DNA from: Flavobacteriaceae bacterium
GTDB lineage: Bacteria > Bacteroidota > Bacteroidia > Flavobacteriales > Flavobacteriaceae
DNA: 58,034 bases
Assembly (NCBI GenBank): GCA_002691685.1
Contig: NZIQ01000031.1
Span: 1-58,034 of the forward strand
Direction: 5' to 3'
Shown: positions 41,350 through 51,080 of the stretch, piece by piece
Position numbering within the stretch: the first letter of the stretch is position 1
How the letters are laid out: every line of letters starts with the position of its first letter
Position numbers and translations under genes: made by a program
The notes under the pieces: model-generated
Told to the model about the DNA's origin: nothing
Databases searched by the model: none
Seen by the model: the letters and a program-made list of their open reading frames with translations, nothing else

Positions 41350-42144
41350 CCCCTGTAGCGTTTGCGCAAAAGAGTGGTCAAAGGTTGTTTTTTTATACCT
41401 TTTAACACCTTGGACTCCACCAAATACATCATAAATAATAAACTCATCTGCCCGTTGAATATCAAATGGACTTAATTCTGTTTCTGAAGGCGTGTAATCA
41501 GATAGTTGTTTTAATTTATCGATGACACTCAATCTAAAGGTGCTGTTAAGGACTCCACAAGTTTGAGATGGCAATTTAAGTTCATCTCTAAAACGAAGTA
41601 TAATATCTCCTTTTGTGGCTCGTAATAATTCTTTTTTTTCATTTAGCAGCAAACAATCTCCAAAAGGGTGATCACTAAGAAATCCTTTGGCCAATTCTAC
41701 GAGCTGATTCGTATGGAGCTCTGACATTGAATAGGCCTTAGAAGAGGCTAAAAAATCAGTGTATAATGCGACCTCATCAATATAACTTATCTCGATATGA
41801 TTCTGAGATACATCCTCTGCGGTAATTAAGAATTCAATAGTAGACGAAGCGTTTTGAAAAACCTCAAATGAAAGAAAATAAAATGGTTGTCCTGGCATAC
41901 AATCTATCAACCTTTGCACTTCAGCTTGAAAAAATTCATATGTAAAACTCATGGGAATTTCATAACGAAATACGCGCATGGCAGACATCAAAGCAAAATA
42001 ATGAGACTCGATAATGGCGTCTTGTACGGCACTTAATTTCATGCGTTCAATCAGCCTATTTGAAGTTGATTTTAAAAAGTGCTCAGAAGAAAACAAGGGC
42101 ACGTTACGGTCTAGAAGCTGACCGTTATAATTGATTTGTTGCAT
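41341..42144 (-). CDS. aminotransferase class IV (aminodeoxychorismate lyase-like)
   Basis: GDCLLLNEKKELLRATKGDIILRF; fold-type IV size; divergent from canonical motifs. Confidence 0.7.
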   Translation of the reverse strand: MQQINYNGQLLDRNVPLFSSEHFLKSTSNRLIERMKLSAVQDAIIESHYFALMSAMRVFRYEIPMSFTYEFFQAEVQRLIDCMPGQPFYFLSFEVFQNASSTIEFLITAEDVSQNHIEISYIDEVALYTDFLASSKAYSMSELHTNQLVELAKGFLSDHPFGDCLLLNEKKELLRATKGDIILRFRDELKLPSQTCGVLNSTFRLSVIDKLKQLSDYTPSETELSPFDIQRADEFIIYDVFGGVQGVKRYKKTTFDHSFAQTLQGLI

Positions 42145-42521
42145 TAAACGGAACCTAAGATCTGTTTTAAATCACCAATTTGGTTTTCCCATAACATTTT
42201 AGCTTCTTCGACTTCATCTTCTTCGGCAAAGTCTGTCACGAATAGAGAAAGGTCTTTGGTAATCTCATCGACCTCTATTTTAAATTCGAAATAAACATCT
42301 TCATCCTCAGCTTCTTCCCATCTAAAGCGTATATAATCTTCATTTTTTTTCTTAAGCATATGTGCTCGCTCTTCTGCTCCATCCCATATAAAGATGAACT
42401 CCTCTCCTCTTGAATTCACATTGTCTGCGTACCACTCAGAAAGACCTGAAGGTGTCGCTATAAAGTTGAACAATAATTTAGGAGAAGCTTGAATCACAAA
42501 CTCCATCACAAACTTTTCCAT
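42144..42521 (-). CDS. START-like domain protein
   Basis: FVIQASPKLLFNFIATPSGLSEWYADNVNSRGEEFIFIWDG. Confidence 0.88.
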   Translation of the reverse strand: MEKFVMEFVIQASPKLLFNFIATPSGLSEWYADNVNSRGEEFIFIWDGAEERAHMLKKKNEDYIRFRWEEAEDEDVYFEFKIEVDEITKDLSLFVTDFAEEDEVEEAKMLWENQIGDLKQILGSV

Positions 42522-42560
42522 AATACTTTTAAATCGTACGTGAGGAGCAAAATAATCAAT

Positions 42561-42595
42561 TTGTTCCGATAAAAAAAAATTTAAGTTTATATTTG
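42561..42595 (+). promoter_or_regulatory. candidate promoter of tRNA-Met (TTG and TATATTTG)
   Basis: -7 TATATTTG at 42588..42595, 25 nt before the tRNA; TTG at 42561 has non-ideal 24-nt spacing. Confidence 0.6.
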
Positions 42596-42620
42596 CAGCC
42601 TTTTAAACCACTAAAGATAT

Positions 42621-42694
42621 GGCGAGGTAGCTCAGGTGGTTAGAGCGCAGGATTCATAACCCTGAGGTCGGGAGTTCAAGTCTCCCTCTCGCTA
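42621..42694 (+). tRNA. tRNA-Met (anticodon CAT)
   Basis: GGCGAGGTAGCTCAGGTGGTTAGAGCGCAGGATTCATAACCCTGAGGTCGGGAGTTCAAGTCTCCCTCTCGCTA cloverleaf. Confidence 0.93.
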
Positions 42695-42700
42695 CAAGAA

Positions 42701-42730
42701 AAACCAATTGATTTTCAATTGGTTTTTTTG
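42701..42730 (+). terminator. terminator after tRNA-Met
   Basis: AAACCAATTGA-TTT-TCAATTGGTTTTTTT. Confidence 0.85.
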
Positions 42731-42900
42731 TTTTAAGTCATGTTTATTGAAAAAAAGGTGTCACGAGAGTTCCTTACAACTAACCAGGTCATCAAACAAT
42801 ATGAGTTTGAAGGTGAAAAAATACTATGCGTGCATAAGTTGTTCTATTCATTAAATTAAGAAATTATTATGGTGTTCAATTTTTCACCGATAATTTTGAA

Positions 42901-43137
42901 TGAGATTTACCTTTATTGCATTTATGCGTATTCTTATTCTAATTGTGCTTTTAAGTATTGGCTTTAATACCCCCTTTATTTAGACAAAGTATAGATTCTT
43001 ACGCTATTTTTAATGCGAAAGGAAAAAAAGTCAAGGCAAAAAAAATGCTAAAAAACTTATCGAAATCCGATGTAGTTTTTTTTTGGAAAGCTTCACAACA
43101 ATAGCATTGCACATTGGTTGCAACTCAAATTATTTTA
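42901..43137 (+). pseudogene. degraded 5' remnant of a ChaN-like (haem-binding uptake, Tiki superfamily) lipoprotein gene
   Basis: Signal-like MRFTFIAFMRILILIVLLSIGFNTP, then in shifted frames RQSIDSYAIFNAKGKKVKAKKMLKNLSKSDVVFF / FGKLHNNSIAHWLQLKLF*; frame changes include one in the poly-T run near 43076..43084. Confidence 0.6.
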
Positions 43138-43140
43138 AAT

Positions 43141-43167
43141 AAAAAAGCCCCAGAATTAACTGAGGCT
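43141..43167 (-). terminator. terminator of the outer membrane protein gene
   Basis: Minus strand AGCCTCAG-TTAATT-CTGGGGCTTTTTT. Confidence 0.75.
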
Positions 43168-43189
43168 AAATATTTTGGCTAAATATTTC

Positions 43190-43720
43190 TTAAAGCTTCA
43201 ATTGTAATTGAATTGATAAGGCATTAGCTCTTATCTCTAGACCTTCAATATTCGAGGAATCAGTAAGTTGAGTGCCATAAGAACCTATTAAAGAAAATTT
43301 ATCACTAATGTCATATCCTAAACCTAAAACAGCACTAGTAGCTGATTTTTTTGATAGATCTGTATCCACATCAGCAAGGGCAACACCCACTCCTAATCCG
43401 CCTCTTAGAAAAAAAGAATTTTCACGACCACCTAAATAATAATCTAAATTTGCTCCTAATCCCAAAGCATTATTTGATTCTCCTTCAAGTTGTTCTCCTA
43501 TACCATAAGAAATACTTGGTTGTAAATCTAATTTTTCACTAAGTTCTACATCAACGAATAATCCAATTCCAACAGAATTTGACCCCCCATCAGATGTTAT
43601 ACTTAAGCCTTCCGCTTCAATAACAGGTTTCGAAGAACCATATGAAACAGAAATACCAAATTGTGCATTACTTAAACCAATAAAAGAAAAGAGTGCAAAG
43701 ACTAAAAAATAATTTTTCAT
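43190..43720 (-). CDS. outer membrane beta-barrel protein
   Basis: Signal peptide; alternating beta pattern; C-terminal ALSIQLQLKL. Confidence 0.75.
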   Translation of the reverse strand: MKNYFLVFALFSFIGLSNAQFGISVSYGSSKPVIEAEGLSITSDGGSNSVGIGLFVDVELSEKLDLQPSISYGIGEQLEGESNNALGLGANLDYYLGGRENSFFLRGGLGVGVALADVDTDLSKKSATSAVLGLGYDISDKFSLIGSYGTQLTDSSNIEGLEIRANALSIQLQLKL

Positions 43721-43826
43721 AATAAACTGTTGTTATAAAGTTAGCACTAGAAGTTAAGGATTTTTTTAAATACTTTATTGTACTCGTCTAGTAGGTGGTC
43801 TGTGCCTAACCATGCATCTAACACGG

Positions 43827-44084
43827 TTAAGTATGTTTCTTAATCTCATATAAGGCAACTAACTCCCATAATCTAGACCTCTCATTATTTATCCATTTAT
43901 TCAAATCTGAAGCATAAGAATGATTAACAACTCTCCCATTACATTGAGACTCCTTTAGCTTAATACTCAAGGGTACTAAAATATTCCGTCTGTCTACTCT
44001 AATCCGTAAATAAAGTGTTATAATTCCTCCTTTGGTTACCTTACTTTTGATTAGTGTAATGTTACTCGTATTTATTAGTTTAGT
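43827..44084 (-). pseudogene. N-terminal fragment of a Bacteroidota tyrosine recombinase (arm-binding/SAM-like region)
   Basis: Minus-strand translation TKLINTSNITLIKSKVTKGGIITLYLRIRVDRRNILVPLSIKLKESQCNGRVVNHSYASDLNKWINNERSRLWELVALYEIKKHT*; no ATG, no catalytic domain follows. Confidence 0.6.
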
Positions 44085-44140
44085 GATTTTATTATTGTTG
44101 TAGACAGTGATATGACTAAAACCTATTAACTTAATTCATC

Positions 44141-44833
44141 ATGAAACAAATCTTCTTTACTTTTCTATTGTCATTTCAATTTTTGTTGAGTCAAGCTCAA
44201 ATTGAAGGAGCTTGGGAATATCAGAACCCATCAGATCAAACCGAAACACTAGTGTTTGTCAACGGGTACTTTTCTCATTCCACATTCTCAACGGCTAACG
44301 GCGAGTTTATAGCCACACATGGAGGCCGTGTTTCAGAAACTAAAAAACAGTTGTCATTTACCCTAGAATTTGATACTGAACACAAAGAAAATGTGGGTAA
44401 AACTGTCGATTTAAATTACCGTATCAAGTCCAAAAGAAAATTATACATTGGTGATAAAATATATGTGCGTACAGATAATGGAACTGAAGGTGATCTCAAT
44501 GGTGCCTGGCTTATGTCTGGTCGAAAAAGAGAGGGGAAAATTCAAATAAGATCCACTGATGGGCCTCGTAAAACCATGAAAATATTATCAGGAAAGCGCT
44601 TTCAATGGATTGCGTACAATACGGCAACAGGTGATTTTTTTGGAACAGGTGGAGGTTCGTATACAACAATTGATGGTAATTATACAGAAAACATTGAATT
44701 CTTCTCGAGAGACAACAGTCGCGTAGGAGCAGCATTGACTTTTGACTATGAGTTGATTGATAATAATTGGCACCATTCAGGCTTTAGTAGCAAAGGAGCT
44801 CCACTCTATGAAATATGGAGTCAAAGAGAGTAG
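44141..44833 (+). CDS. hypothetical secreted protein
   Basis: Signal peptide MKQIFFTFLLSFQFLLSQAQ; two repeated GAW-type segments. Confidence 0.65.
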   Translation: MKQIFFTFLLSFQFLLSQAQIEGAWEYQNPSDQTETLVFVNGYFSHSTFSTANGEFIATHGGRVSETKKQLSFTLEFDTEHKENVGKTVDLNYRIKSKRKLYIGDKIYVRTDNGTEGDLNGAWLMSGRKREGKIQIRSTDGPRKTMKILSGKRFQWIAYNTATGDFFGTGGGSYTTIDGNYTENIEFFSRDNSRVGAALTFDYELIDNNWHHSGFSSKGAPLYEIWSQRE

Positions 44834-45787
44834 CTAAAACTCTTTGAGATACCGTTCGACGTTTTTCTGAATTCGTTCAGTTAGATTTTTAACGGATGAC
44901 TTGACAAAAGTTTTACCTGTTATAGCCTCGTATAGTTCGATGTAACGCTGAGATATGCTTGATATATAACTCTCTGACATTTTAGGTAATTGCTGACCTA
45001 GTTTACCTTGAAATCCATTCTCAATTAACCATCGTCTAACAAACTCCTTGGAGAGTTGTTTTTGAGGCATCCGCTTTTCTTGTAATTCTTGATACGTATC
45101 TGCGTAGAAATACCTTGAAGAATCAGGGGTGTGTACCTCATCGATTAATAGAATTTCTCCAGCTTTAGTTTTACCAAATTCATATTTGGTATCCACAAGT
45201 AACAACCCTTGTTTGGCGGCAATTTCTGTCCCTCTTTCGAACAAAGCATAAGTATATTTTTCTAATAGAGCGTAGTCCGATGCAGATACAATTCCTTTTT
45301 TAAGGATTTCTTCTTTTGAAATATCTTCATCGTGATCTCCCTTTTCTGCCTTGGTCGCAGGTGTAATTATTGGATGATCAAACTTCTCATTTTCTATCAT
45401 CCCCTCTTTTAAGGGAATTCCGCATAAAACTCTTTTTCCAGCATGGTACTCTCGAGCTGCATGACCCACTAAATAAGCTCTAATGACCATTTCCACCTTG
45501 TAAGGTGTACATGCTTTTCCAATAGAAACATTAGGGTCAGGAGAGGCTAAAAACCAATTTGGGACAATATCACTTGTCTCTTTTAGCATCTGGGTTGCAA
45601 TTTGATTTAAAATTTGCCCTTTGAACGGAATTCCCTTTGGCATCACAACATCAAATGCAGATAAACGATCTGTAGCTACCATTACCATGATATCATTTTC
45701 TAAAGTGTAAACCTCTCTAACCTTTCCCCTGTAAACTGATTTTTGTCCAGGAAAATGAAAATCAGTGGACATAACTGTATTCGACAT
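44834..45787 (-). CDS. purC: phosphoribosylaminoimidazole-succinocarboxamide synthase
   Basis: [46 protein letters not shown]. Confidence 0.95.
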   Translation of the reverse strand: MSNTVMSTDFHFPGQKSVYRGKVREVYTLENDIMVMVATDRLSAFDVVMPKGIPFKGQILNQIATQMLKETSDIVPNWFLASPDPNVSIGKACTPYKVEMVIRAYLVGHAAREYHAGKRVLCGIPLKEGMIENEKFDHPIITPATKAEKGDHDEDISKEEILKKGIVSASDYALLEKYTYALFERGTEIAAKQGLLLVDTKYEFGKTKAGEILLIDEVHTPDSSRYFYADTYQELQEKRMPQKQLSKEFVRRWLIENGFQGKLGQQLPKMSESYISSISQRYIELYEAITGKTFVKSSVKNLTERIQKNVERYLKEF

Positions 45788-45791
45788 AATT

Positions 45792-46748
45792 TCAATTTTG
45801 ATGTTCTAGACCCTTATAGGCTTCAATAACTTTTTTTACAAGTCTGTGACGTATCACGTCTTTATCATCCAAGTATATTAATCCTATTCCTTCGACTTTA
45901 TTCAATATCAAAAGTGCCTCTTTTAGACCAGATATTACCCGTCTTGGCAAATCTATTTGACCTGGATCACCCGTAATAAGGAATTTAGCATTCTTACCCA
46001 TACGAGTTAAAAACATTTTCATTTGAGCGTGAGTGGTATTTTGAGCCTCATCTAAAATGACAAATGCATTATCTAGTGTTCTTCCTCTCATAAAGGCCAT
46101 AGGTGCAATTTGTATGATACCGTTCTCAATATGACTTGCCAATTTCTCAGCTGGAATCATGTCTCTTAAGGCATCGTATAGAGGTTGCATGTAAGGATCG
46201 AGTTTTTCTTTTAAATCACCAGGCAGAAAACCTAAATTCTCGCCAGCCTCCACAGCTGGTCTAGTTAATATAATTCGCTTAACTTCTTTGTCTTTCAAGG
46301 CCTTGACTGCTAACGCAACGCCTGTGTAGGTTTTACCGGTACCCGCAGGACCTATGGCAAAGACCATGTCATTTTTTGAACAACTATCTACAAGGCGTTT
46401 TTGATTTAAAGTTCTCGCTTTAATTGGTTTACCATTGACTCCATGTACAAGGAGCTCAGATTCTATAGCATTTAAACTTTCAGCTTCTTTGTTAGATGCA
46501 GAACTTAAAATACGTTCGATACTATTTTCATCAAGCTTATTAAATTTTGCGAAATGAGCGGTTAACATGTCAAACCTCAAATCAAATTCTTCTAAAACTT
46601 CTTCATCGCCAAAGGCTTTGAGTTTATTGCCTCTGACAACGATTTTTAGTTTTGGAAAATATCTTTTTAAAAGTTCTGTAGTCTCGTTCTGCAATCCAAA
46701 AAAATCTCTTGCATTGATATCGGTGAGTTCAATTATGAGTTCGTTCAA
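45792..46748 (-). CDS. phoH: PhoH family ATPase
   Basis: [72 protein letters not shown]. Confidence 0.95.
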   Translation of the reverse strand: MNELIIELTDINARDFFGLQNETTELLKRYFPKLKIVVRGNKLKAFGDEEVLEEFDLRFDMLTAHFAKFNKLDENSIERILSSASNKEAESLNAIESELLVHGVNGKPIKARTLNQKRLVDSCSKNDMVFAIGPAGTGKTYTGVALAVKALKDKEVKRIILTRPAVEAGENLGFLPGDLKEKLDPYMQPLYDALRDMIPAEKLASHIENGIIQIAPMAFMRGRTLDNAFVILDEAQNTTHAQMKMFLTRMGKNAKFLITGDPGQIDLPRRVISGLKEALLILNKVEGIGLIYLDDKDVIRHRLVKKVIEAYKGLEHQN

Positions 46749-46827
46749 AATTTCTTTTACTAATTTTATATCACAAACTTAGTTTTTTTTCCATTTTTAC
46801 TCATAAAAAAACTATTAAAAACCCCAT

Positions 46828-47652
46828 ATGTCCTTGATAACGCTTACTACAGATTATGGCATCAAAGATCATTTTGTGGCGAGCTTAAAAGGGGTCTTAT
46901 TAAAGTACAATCCAAATACACAAATTGTTGATATATCCCATAAAATCAATCAATATGACACCTTAATGGCTTCTTACATTGTAAAGAGTTGTTATCAAGA
47001 CTTTCCTGAACTCACAGTGCACCTCGTTGCTGTTGATTCCAGTACAAATAGCGAAGAGCCTCATATCGCCGTTTATGCCGACAGACATTTTTTCATCTGT
47101 CCAAACAAAGGATTCATCTCTCAGGTCTTCAGACTGGATCAAATAGAGTCTGTTGTATATATCAACGCAGTGTCGGAAGACTACGAATCCTTTCAGGCTA
47201 AATCCATACTTTCAAAAGCTGCAATTCATTTGTCAAATGGAGGAGCTATAGAGCTCTTAGGAAACCCGGTTGAGGATATTTTTGAAATCAAAACACAGCG
47301 TGTCTATTTTGATGATGCCAATAACAAATTAACTGGACATTTCATTTATATAGATCATTACGGAAATATGGTAACAAATATCAAACGTATTGATTTTAAT
47401 GCTCGAAGAAAAAATAGAGATTTCAGTATTGACTTTGGCAAGACAAGTATTTCTAGAATATACAATTCGTATGATCATTTTAATAGAGAATACAAAAAAA
47501 CAAATGATGCGAGCGGTGAAGTTTTTGCTTTATTTAATTCTTCTGGTTTTCTAGAAATAGGTTTGTACAAATCAAACCCGAAAACAATAGGGAGCGCCTC
47601 AACCCTCTTTGGTCTAAACGTTTTTGATTTAATTTCTGTACAATTTCATTGA
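46828..47652 (+). CDS. SAM hydrolase / SAM-dependent halogenase family (DUF62)
   Basis: ITLTTDYGIKDHFVASLKGVLL, FIYIDHYGNMVTNI. Confidence 0.9.
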   Translation: MSLITLTTDYGIKDHFVASLKGVLLKYNPNTQIVDISHKINQYDTLMASYIVKSCYQDFPELTVHLVAVDSSTNSEEPHIAVYADRHFFICPNKGFISQVFRLDQIESVVYINAVSEDYESFQAKSILSKAAIHLSNGGAIELLGNPVEDIFEIKTQRVYFDDANNKLTGHFIYIDHYGNMVTNIKRIDFNARRKNRDFSIDFGKTSISRIYNSYDHFNREYKKTNDASGEVFALFNSSGFLEIGLYKSNPKTIGSASTLFGLNVFDLISVQFH

Positions 47653-48228
47653 TGAATCGAATTTTCTATTTGTATCTGCATGAATTGAAAAAGATGCTCT
47701 TAAAGTCATCTGTTGTCGTTAGTGTAGTTTCTTTTTGGCTTTTAAACAGTTTGTTTATATGGATATTAAATTCTTCATCAAATCTGACAAATCAGCTTGA
47801 GGCTGATATTAAACCTACTTTTTTACAAGTGCAATACTGCTTACCATCTTATCGTGTTTGTTAGCTAATCTAAGTCTGTTTGAAGAAAAACGTTACCAAA
47901 CTTCAATGTTGCAGGCATTCAGTCCTTTTTCTTCATCTCAATATCTAGGCGTAAAATTTGCACTACTCAAAACGCTTCTCTTTATCAGCATAACTCCAAG
48001 TTTTATGCATTTCTACTTGTTGGAATCAATCTCAAGTGATTCTTTGGAAATTGGTGTTTTTTTAAATTAGTTTTTGCTGTTGTGGCTTTATATATTGGTA
48101 ATTGCGGCTATGGCACTATTTCTAAGTGCTTCTAATAAGAGTCTTGTGGTTGGATTACTGCTTAGCCTACTATGTGGCTTTTCGCTTTTCTATGGATTTG
48201 AATTTTTGGGAAATCATACCTGCTAAAA
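47649..48228 (+). pseudogene. gldF: decayed gliding-motility ABC transporter permease gldF
   Basis: Fragments in successive frames: MNRIFYLYLHELKKMLLKSSVVVSVVSFWLLNSLFIWIL...; frame-shifted TYFFTSAILLTILSCLLANLSLFEEKRYQTSMLQAFSPFSSSQYLGVKFALLKTLLFISITPS; then WLYILVIAAMALFLSASNKSLVVGLLLSLLCGFSLFYGFEFL after a stop; EEKR motif and position before dnaN fit GldF. Confidence 0.7.
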
Positions 48229-48391
48229 CTAAAATCAAAAATCAAAAAACTCGTAGTAATTCAACATGAAAATATCAAAAAGGTTTCTCACCGCTTTTTT
48301 TATTGGAGTTTTTTAATTCCTAGCATTTTGTTTGCGTCAATCATTGCACTCTTGTATTGGGTCAGAAGAAAAAAATATGCAAGCTTGTGAT
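48220..48391 (+). pseudogene. gldG: 3'-end remnant of gldG
   Basis: Open frame ..LKLKSKIKKLVVIQHENIKKVSHRFFYWSFLIPSILFASIIALLYWVRRKKYASL*: C-terminal TM followed by basic tail, as in GldG; rest of gene absent. Confidence 0.5.
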
Positions 48392-48444
48392 AAGTGTTGA
48401 TAAGTAATTTTTTAAAACCTACTGTATTAAAATATATTTGTTAG

Positions 48445-49566
48445 ATGATGAAATTTATTATATCGAGTTCATACCTTTTGAAGCATTTACAAATGCTTGG
48501 AGGTGTCATTAATTCAAACAACACTCTGCCTATTCTCGACAATTTTTTATTCGATTTAGATGAGGGAAGTTTAAAGATTACAGCTAGTGATTTAGAAACT
48601 ACAATTTCAGCAGAGCTATCGGTTGATTCTACTGACAAAGGTCTAATTGCAATTCCAGCAAAATTATTGCTTGATATCCTCAAAACCTTTGCCGATCAGC
48701 CTCTGACTTTCGTTGTAGAAGAAAACAATACAGTTGAAATCAATGCCTCAAATGGTAAATATGCATTGGCCTATGCTAATGGCGATGATTTTCCAAACGC
48801 TATAAGTTTATCCGATGCCTCTAGAACGACCATCCTAGGAGATGTCTTGGCCACTGCCATTTCAAAAACAATCTTCGCCGCAGGTAATGACGATTTGAGA
48901 CCCGTCATGAGTGGTGTGTTTTTTCAATTATCACCAGCCCATTTTACTTTTGTAGCTACTGATGCACACAAATTGGTAAAATACGAGCGTTCTGATTTGA
49001 GTTCTGATAGTGAGGCAGAATTTATAATGCCTAAAAAACCTTTGAACCTACTGAAAGGAATTCTCGCAGGATCAGAATCTGAAGTACACCTTTCCTACAC
49101 TGAAAATAATGCCAAATTCGCTTTTGACAATATAGAATTAATCAGTCGCCTTATCGATGGAAAATACCCAAATTACGAGGCTGTTATTCCTAAAGAAAAT
49201 CCCAACGTTTTATCTGTTTCAAGGAATCAATTTTTAGGTTCTGTGCGACGGGTTTCTATTTTCTCGAACAAAACCACACACCAAATACGTTTAAAAATGG
49301 CCGGTGCAGAAATACAGATCTCAGCTGAAGATGTCGATTTCAGTAATAAGGCCGATGAACGTCTATCTTGTCAATACGAAGGTGATGACTTGCAAATTGG
49401 TTTCAATTCTCGTTTTTTAACTGAAATGTTGAATAATCTGGGGTCTGATGAGGTATCACTTGCTATGAGTTTACCTAACAGGGCTGGAATACTGACTCCT
49501 TCAGACGGATTAGACGAAGGAGAAAACATTCTAATGTTGGTAATGCCCGTTATGCTAAACGGCTAA
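48445..49566 (+). CDS. dnaN: DNA polymerase III subunit beta
   Basis: GGVINSNNTLPILDNFLF, DLETTISAEL, ATDAHKLVKYER, LVMPVMLNG. Confidence 0.95.
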   Translation: MMKFIISSSYLLKHLQMLGGVINSNNTLPILDNFLFDLDEGSLKITASDLETTISAELSVDSTDKGLIAIPAKLLLDILKTFADQPLTFVVEENNTVEINASNGKYALAYANGDDFPNAISLSDASRTTILGDVLATAISKTIFAAGNDDLRPVMSGVFFQLSPAHFTFVATDAHKLVKYERSDLSSDSEAEFIMPKKPLNLLKGILAGSESEVHLSYTENNAKFAFDNIELISRLIDGKYPNYEAVIPKENPNVLSVSRNQFLGSVRRVSIFSNKTTHQIRLKMAGAEIQISAEDVDFSNKADERLSCQYEGDDLQIGFNSRFLTEMLNNLGSDEVSLAMSLPNRAGILTPSDGLDEGENILMLVMPVMLNG

Positions 49567-49572
49567 ATTTAA

Positions 49573-50958
49573 ATGTTATCTCAGGGTATAATTATTGCGA
49601 GGGCTACTGCTGCAGGAACAAGTGCCATTGCGGTTATTCGCCTCTCAGGTGCTGGTAGTATTTCGCTTGTCAGTCGTTTTTTTTCGCCTTTAAGCAAGAG
49701 GAACATTGAGGATTGCGAATCACATACCTTACATTTAGGTCATCTTTATAAAAAAGATGAGCAACAGCCTTTAGACGAGGTTTTGGTTGGTCTATTCAAA
49801 GCACCGAAATCATACACTGGAGAAGAGGTCGTAGAAATATCCTGTCATGGGTCAAATTACATTCAGCAAGAAATTCTTCAACTTTTTTTAAAGACCAAAG
49901 AATGCAGAATGGCAGAAGCAGGAGAATTTACACTGCGTGCCTTTCTGAACGGTAAGATGGGCCTAGACCAAGCTGAGGCTGTGGCCGACCTAATTGCAAG
50001 CGAAAATGAAGCCTCCCATCGCATTGCCATGAGTCAAATGCGAGGTGGCTTTCACTATCAAATCAATGACCTGAGAAAGGAGCTTATTGAGTTTGCCTCT
50101 CTCATCGAACTTGAATTGGATTTTTCAACAGAAGACGTGGCCTTTGCCGATCGCACGCAACTGCATAATCTTTTAGAAAAGTTAAAAACAAGTATTCGTA
50201 GTCTATTGGACTCTTTTGCACTGGGTAATGTGCTCAAAAATGGAGTTCCTATCGCTATTGTAGGTGCACCAAACGTTGGCAAATCGACCCTTCTCAATGC
50301 ATTACTCAATGAAGAAAGGGCTATTGTCAGTTCCATAGCAGGAACAACCAGAGATACTATTGAAGACGAAATAAGTATTGACGGTATTCGATTCCGATTT
50401 ATTGACACGGCCGGAATTCGTCAAACTTCAGATGAGATTGAACAAATCGGTATTCACAAAACCTTTGAGAAAATGCAGCAGGCCTCTCTAGTACTATATC
50501 TACTTGAGGCAAAAGACTATAACATAGCAAAAAAAGAAGAAATTCATGCGTTTTGCGAAACACAACATATTGACCCTGAAAATGTACTCGTTGTGTTGAA
50601 CAAAATTGATATCCACAAACCCGTAGTAACGCAAATCAATAAGGAATCTACTCTTTTTATTTCAGCTCAAAATGGTGAAGGGATTGATATTCTGAGAAAT
50701 AAACTCAGTTCACTAGTTCAATTGGGGAACCTAAATCACACAGATGTTGTTGTTTCAAATAGTCGTCATTTTAATGCATTAAATGCTTCATTAACTGCCA
50801 TTTTAAATGTTCAGGAAGGCTTAACTAATGAACTAAGCGGCGATTTAATGGCTATCGATCTTAGAGAGGCCATCTACCACCTAGGTGAAATAACAGGTAG
50901 CGTAACTACAGATGATTTGCTCGGAAGTATTTTTTCTAACTTCTGTATTGGAAAGTAA
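49573..50958 (+). CDS. mnmE: tRNA uridine-5-carboxymethylaminomethyl(34) synthesis GTPase
   Basis: GAPNVGKSTLLNALLNEERAIVSSIAGTTRDTIED; C-terminal IFSNFCIGK. Confidence 0.97.
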   Translation: MLSQGIIIARATAAGTSAIAVIRLSGAGSISLVSRFFSPLSKRNIEDCESHTLHLGHLYKKDEQQPLDEVLVGLFKAPKSYTGEEVVEISCHGSNYIQQEILQLFLKTKECRMAEAGEFTLRAFLNGKMGLDQAEAVADLIASENEASHRIAMSQMRGGFHYQINDLRKELIEFASLIELELDFSTEDVAFADRTQLHNLLEKLKTSIRSLLDSFALGNVLKNGVPIAIVGAPNVGKSTLLNALLNEERAIVSSIAGTTRDTIEDEISIDGIRFRFIDTAGIRQTSDEIEQIGIHKTFEKMQQASLVLYLLEAKDYNIAKKEEIHAFCETQHIDPENVLVVLNKIDIHKPVVTQINKESTLFISAQNGEGIDILRNKLSSLVQLGNLNHTDVVVSNSRHFNALNASLTAILNVQEGLTNELSGDLMAIDLREAIYHLGEITGSVTTDDLLGSIFSNFCIGK

Positions 50959-51080
50959 GTATAGGTTTCATGGAGTTTCAATTACCTTCTTAACTCCTAT
51001 AATATATAAGTTTAAACAAGTTTCTAAAGGCTTCACATTATTTATCGTATGATTTATTTTACGACAAAAATTACGACATA

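Noticed and set aside
42740-42859. 39-aa frame MFIEKKVSREFLTTNQVIKQYEFEGEKILCVHKLFYSLN after tRNA-Met
   Set aside because: Short, no recognisable family, located in an otherwise degraded patch; coding status not supportable.
44141-44833. Secreted protein with repeated GAW segments as a possible novel effector
   Set aside because: No supporting context or motif beyond a signal peptide; left as hypothetical.
48433-48440. TATATTTG immediately before dnaN, suggesting a leaderless promoter
   Set aside because: No TTG at the 17-19 nt spacing; in AT-rich DNA this octamer alone is weak evidence.
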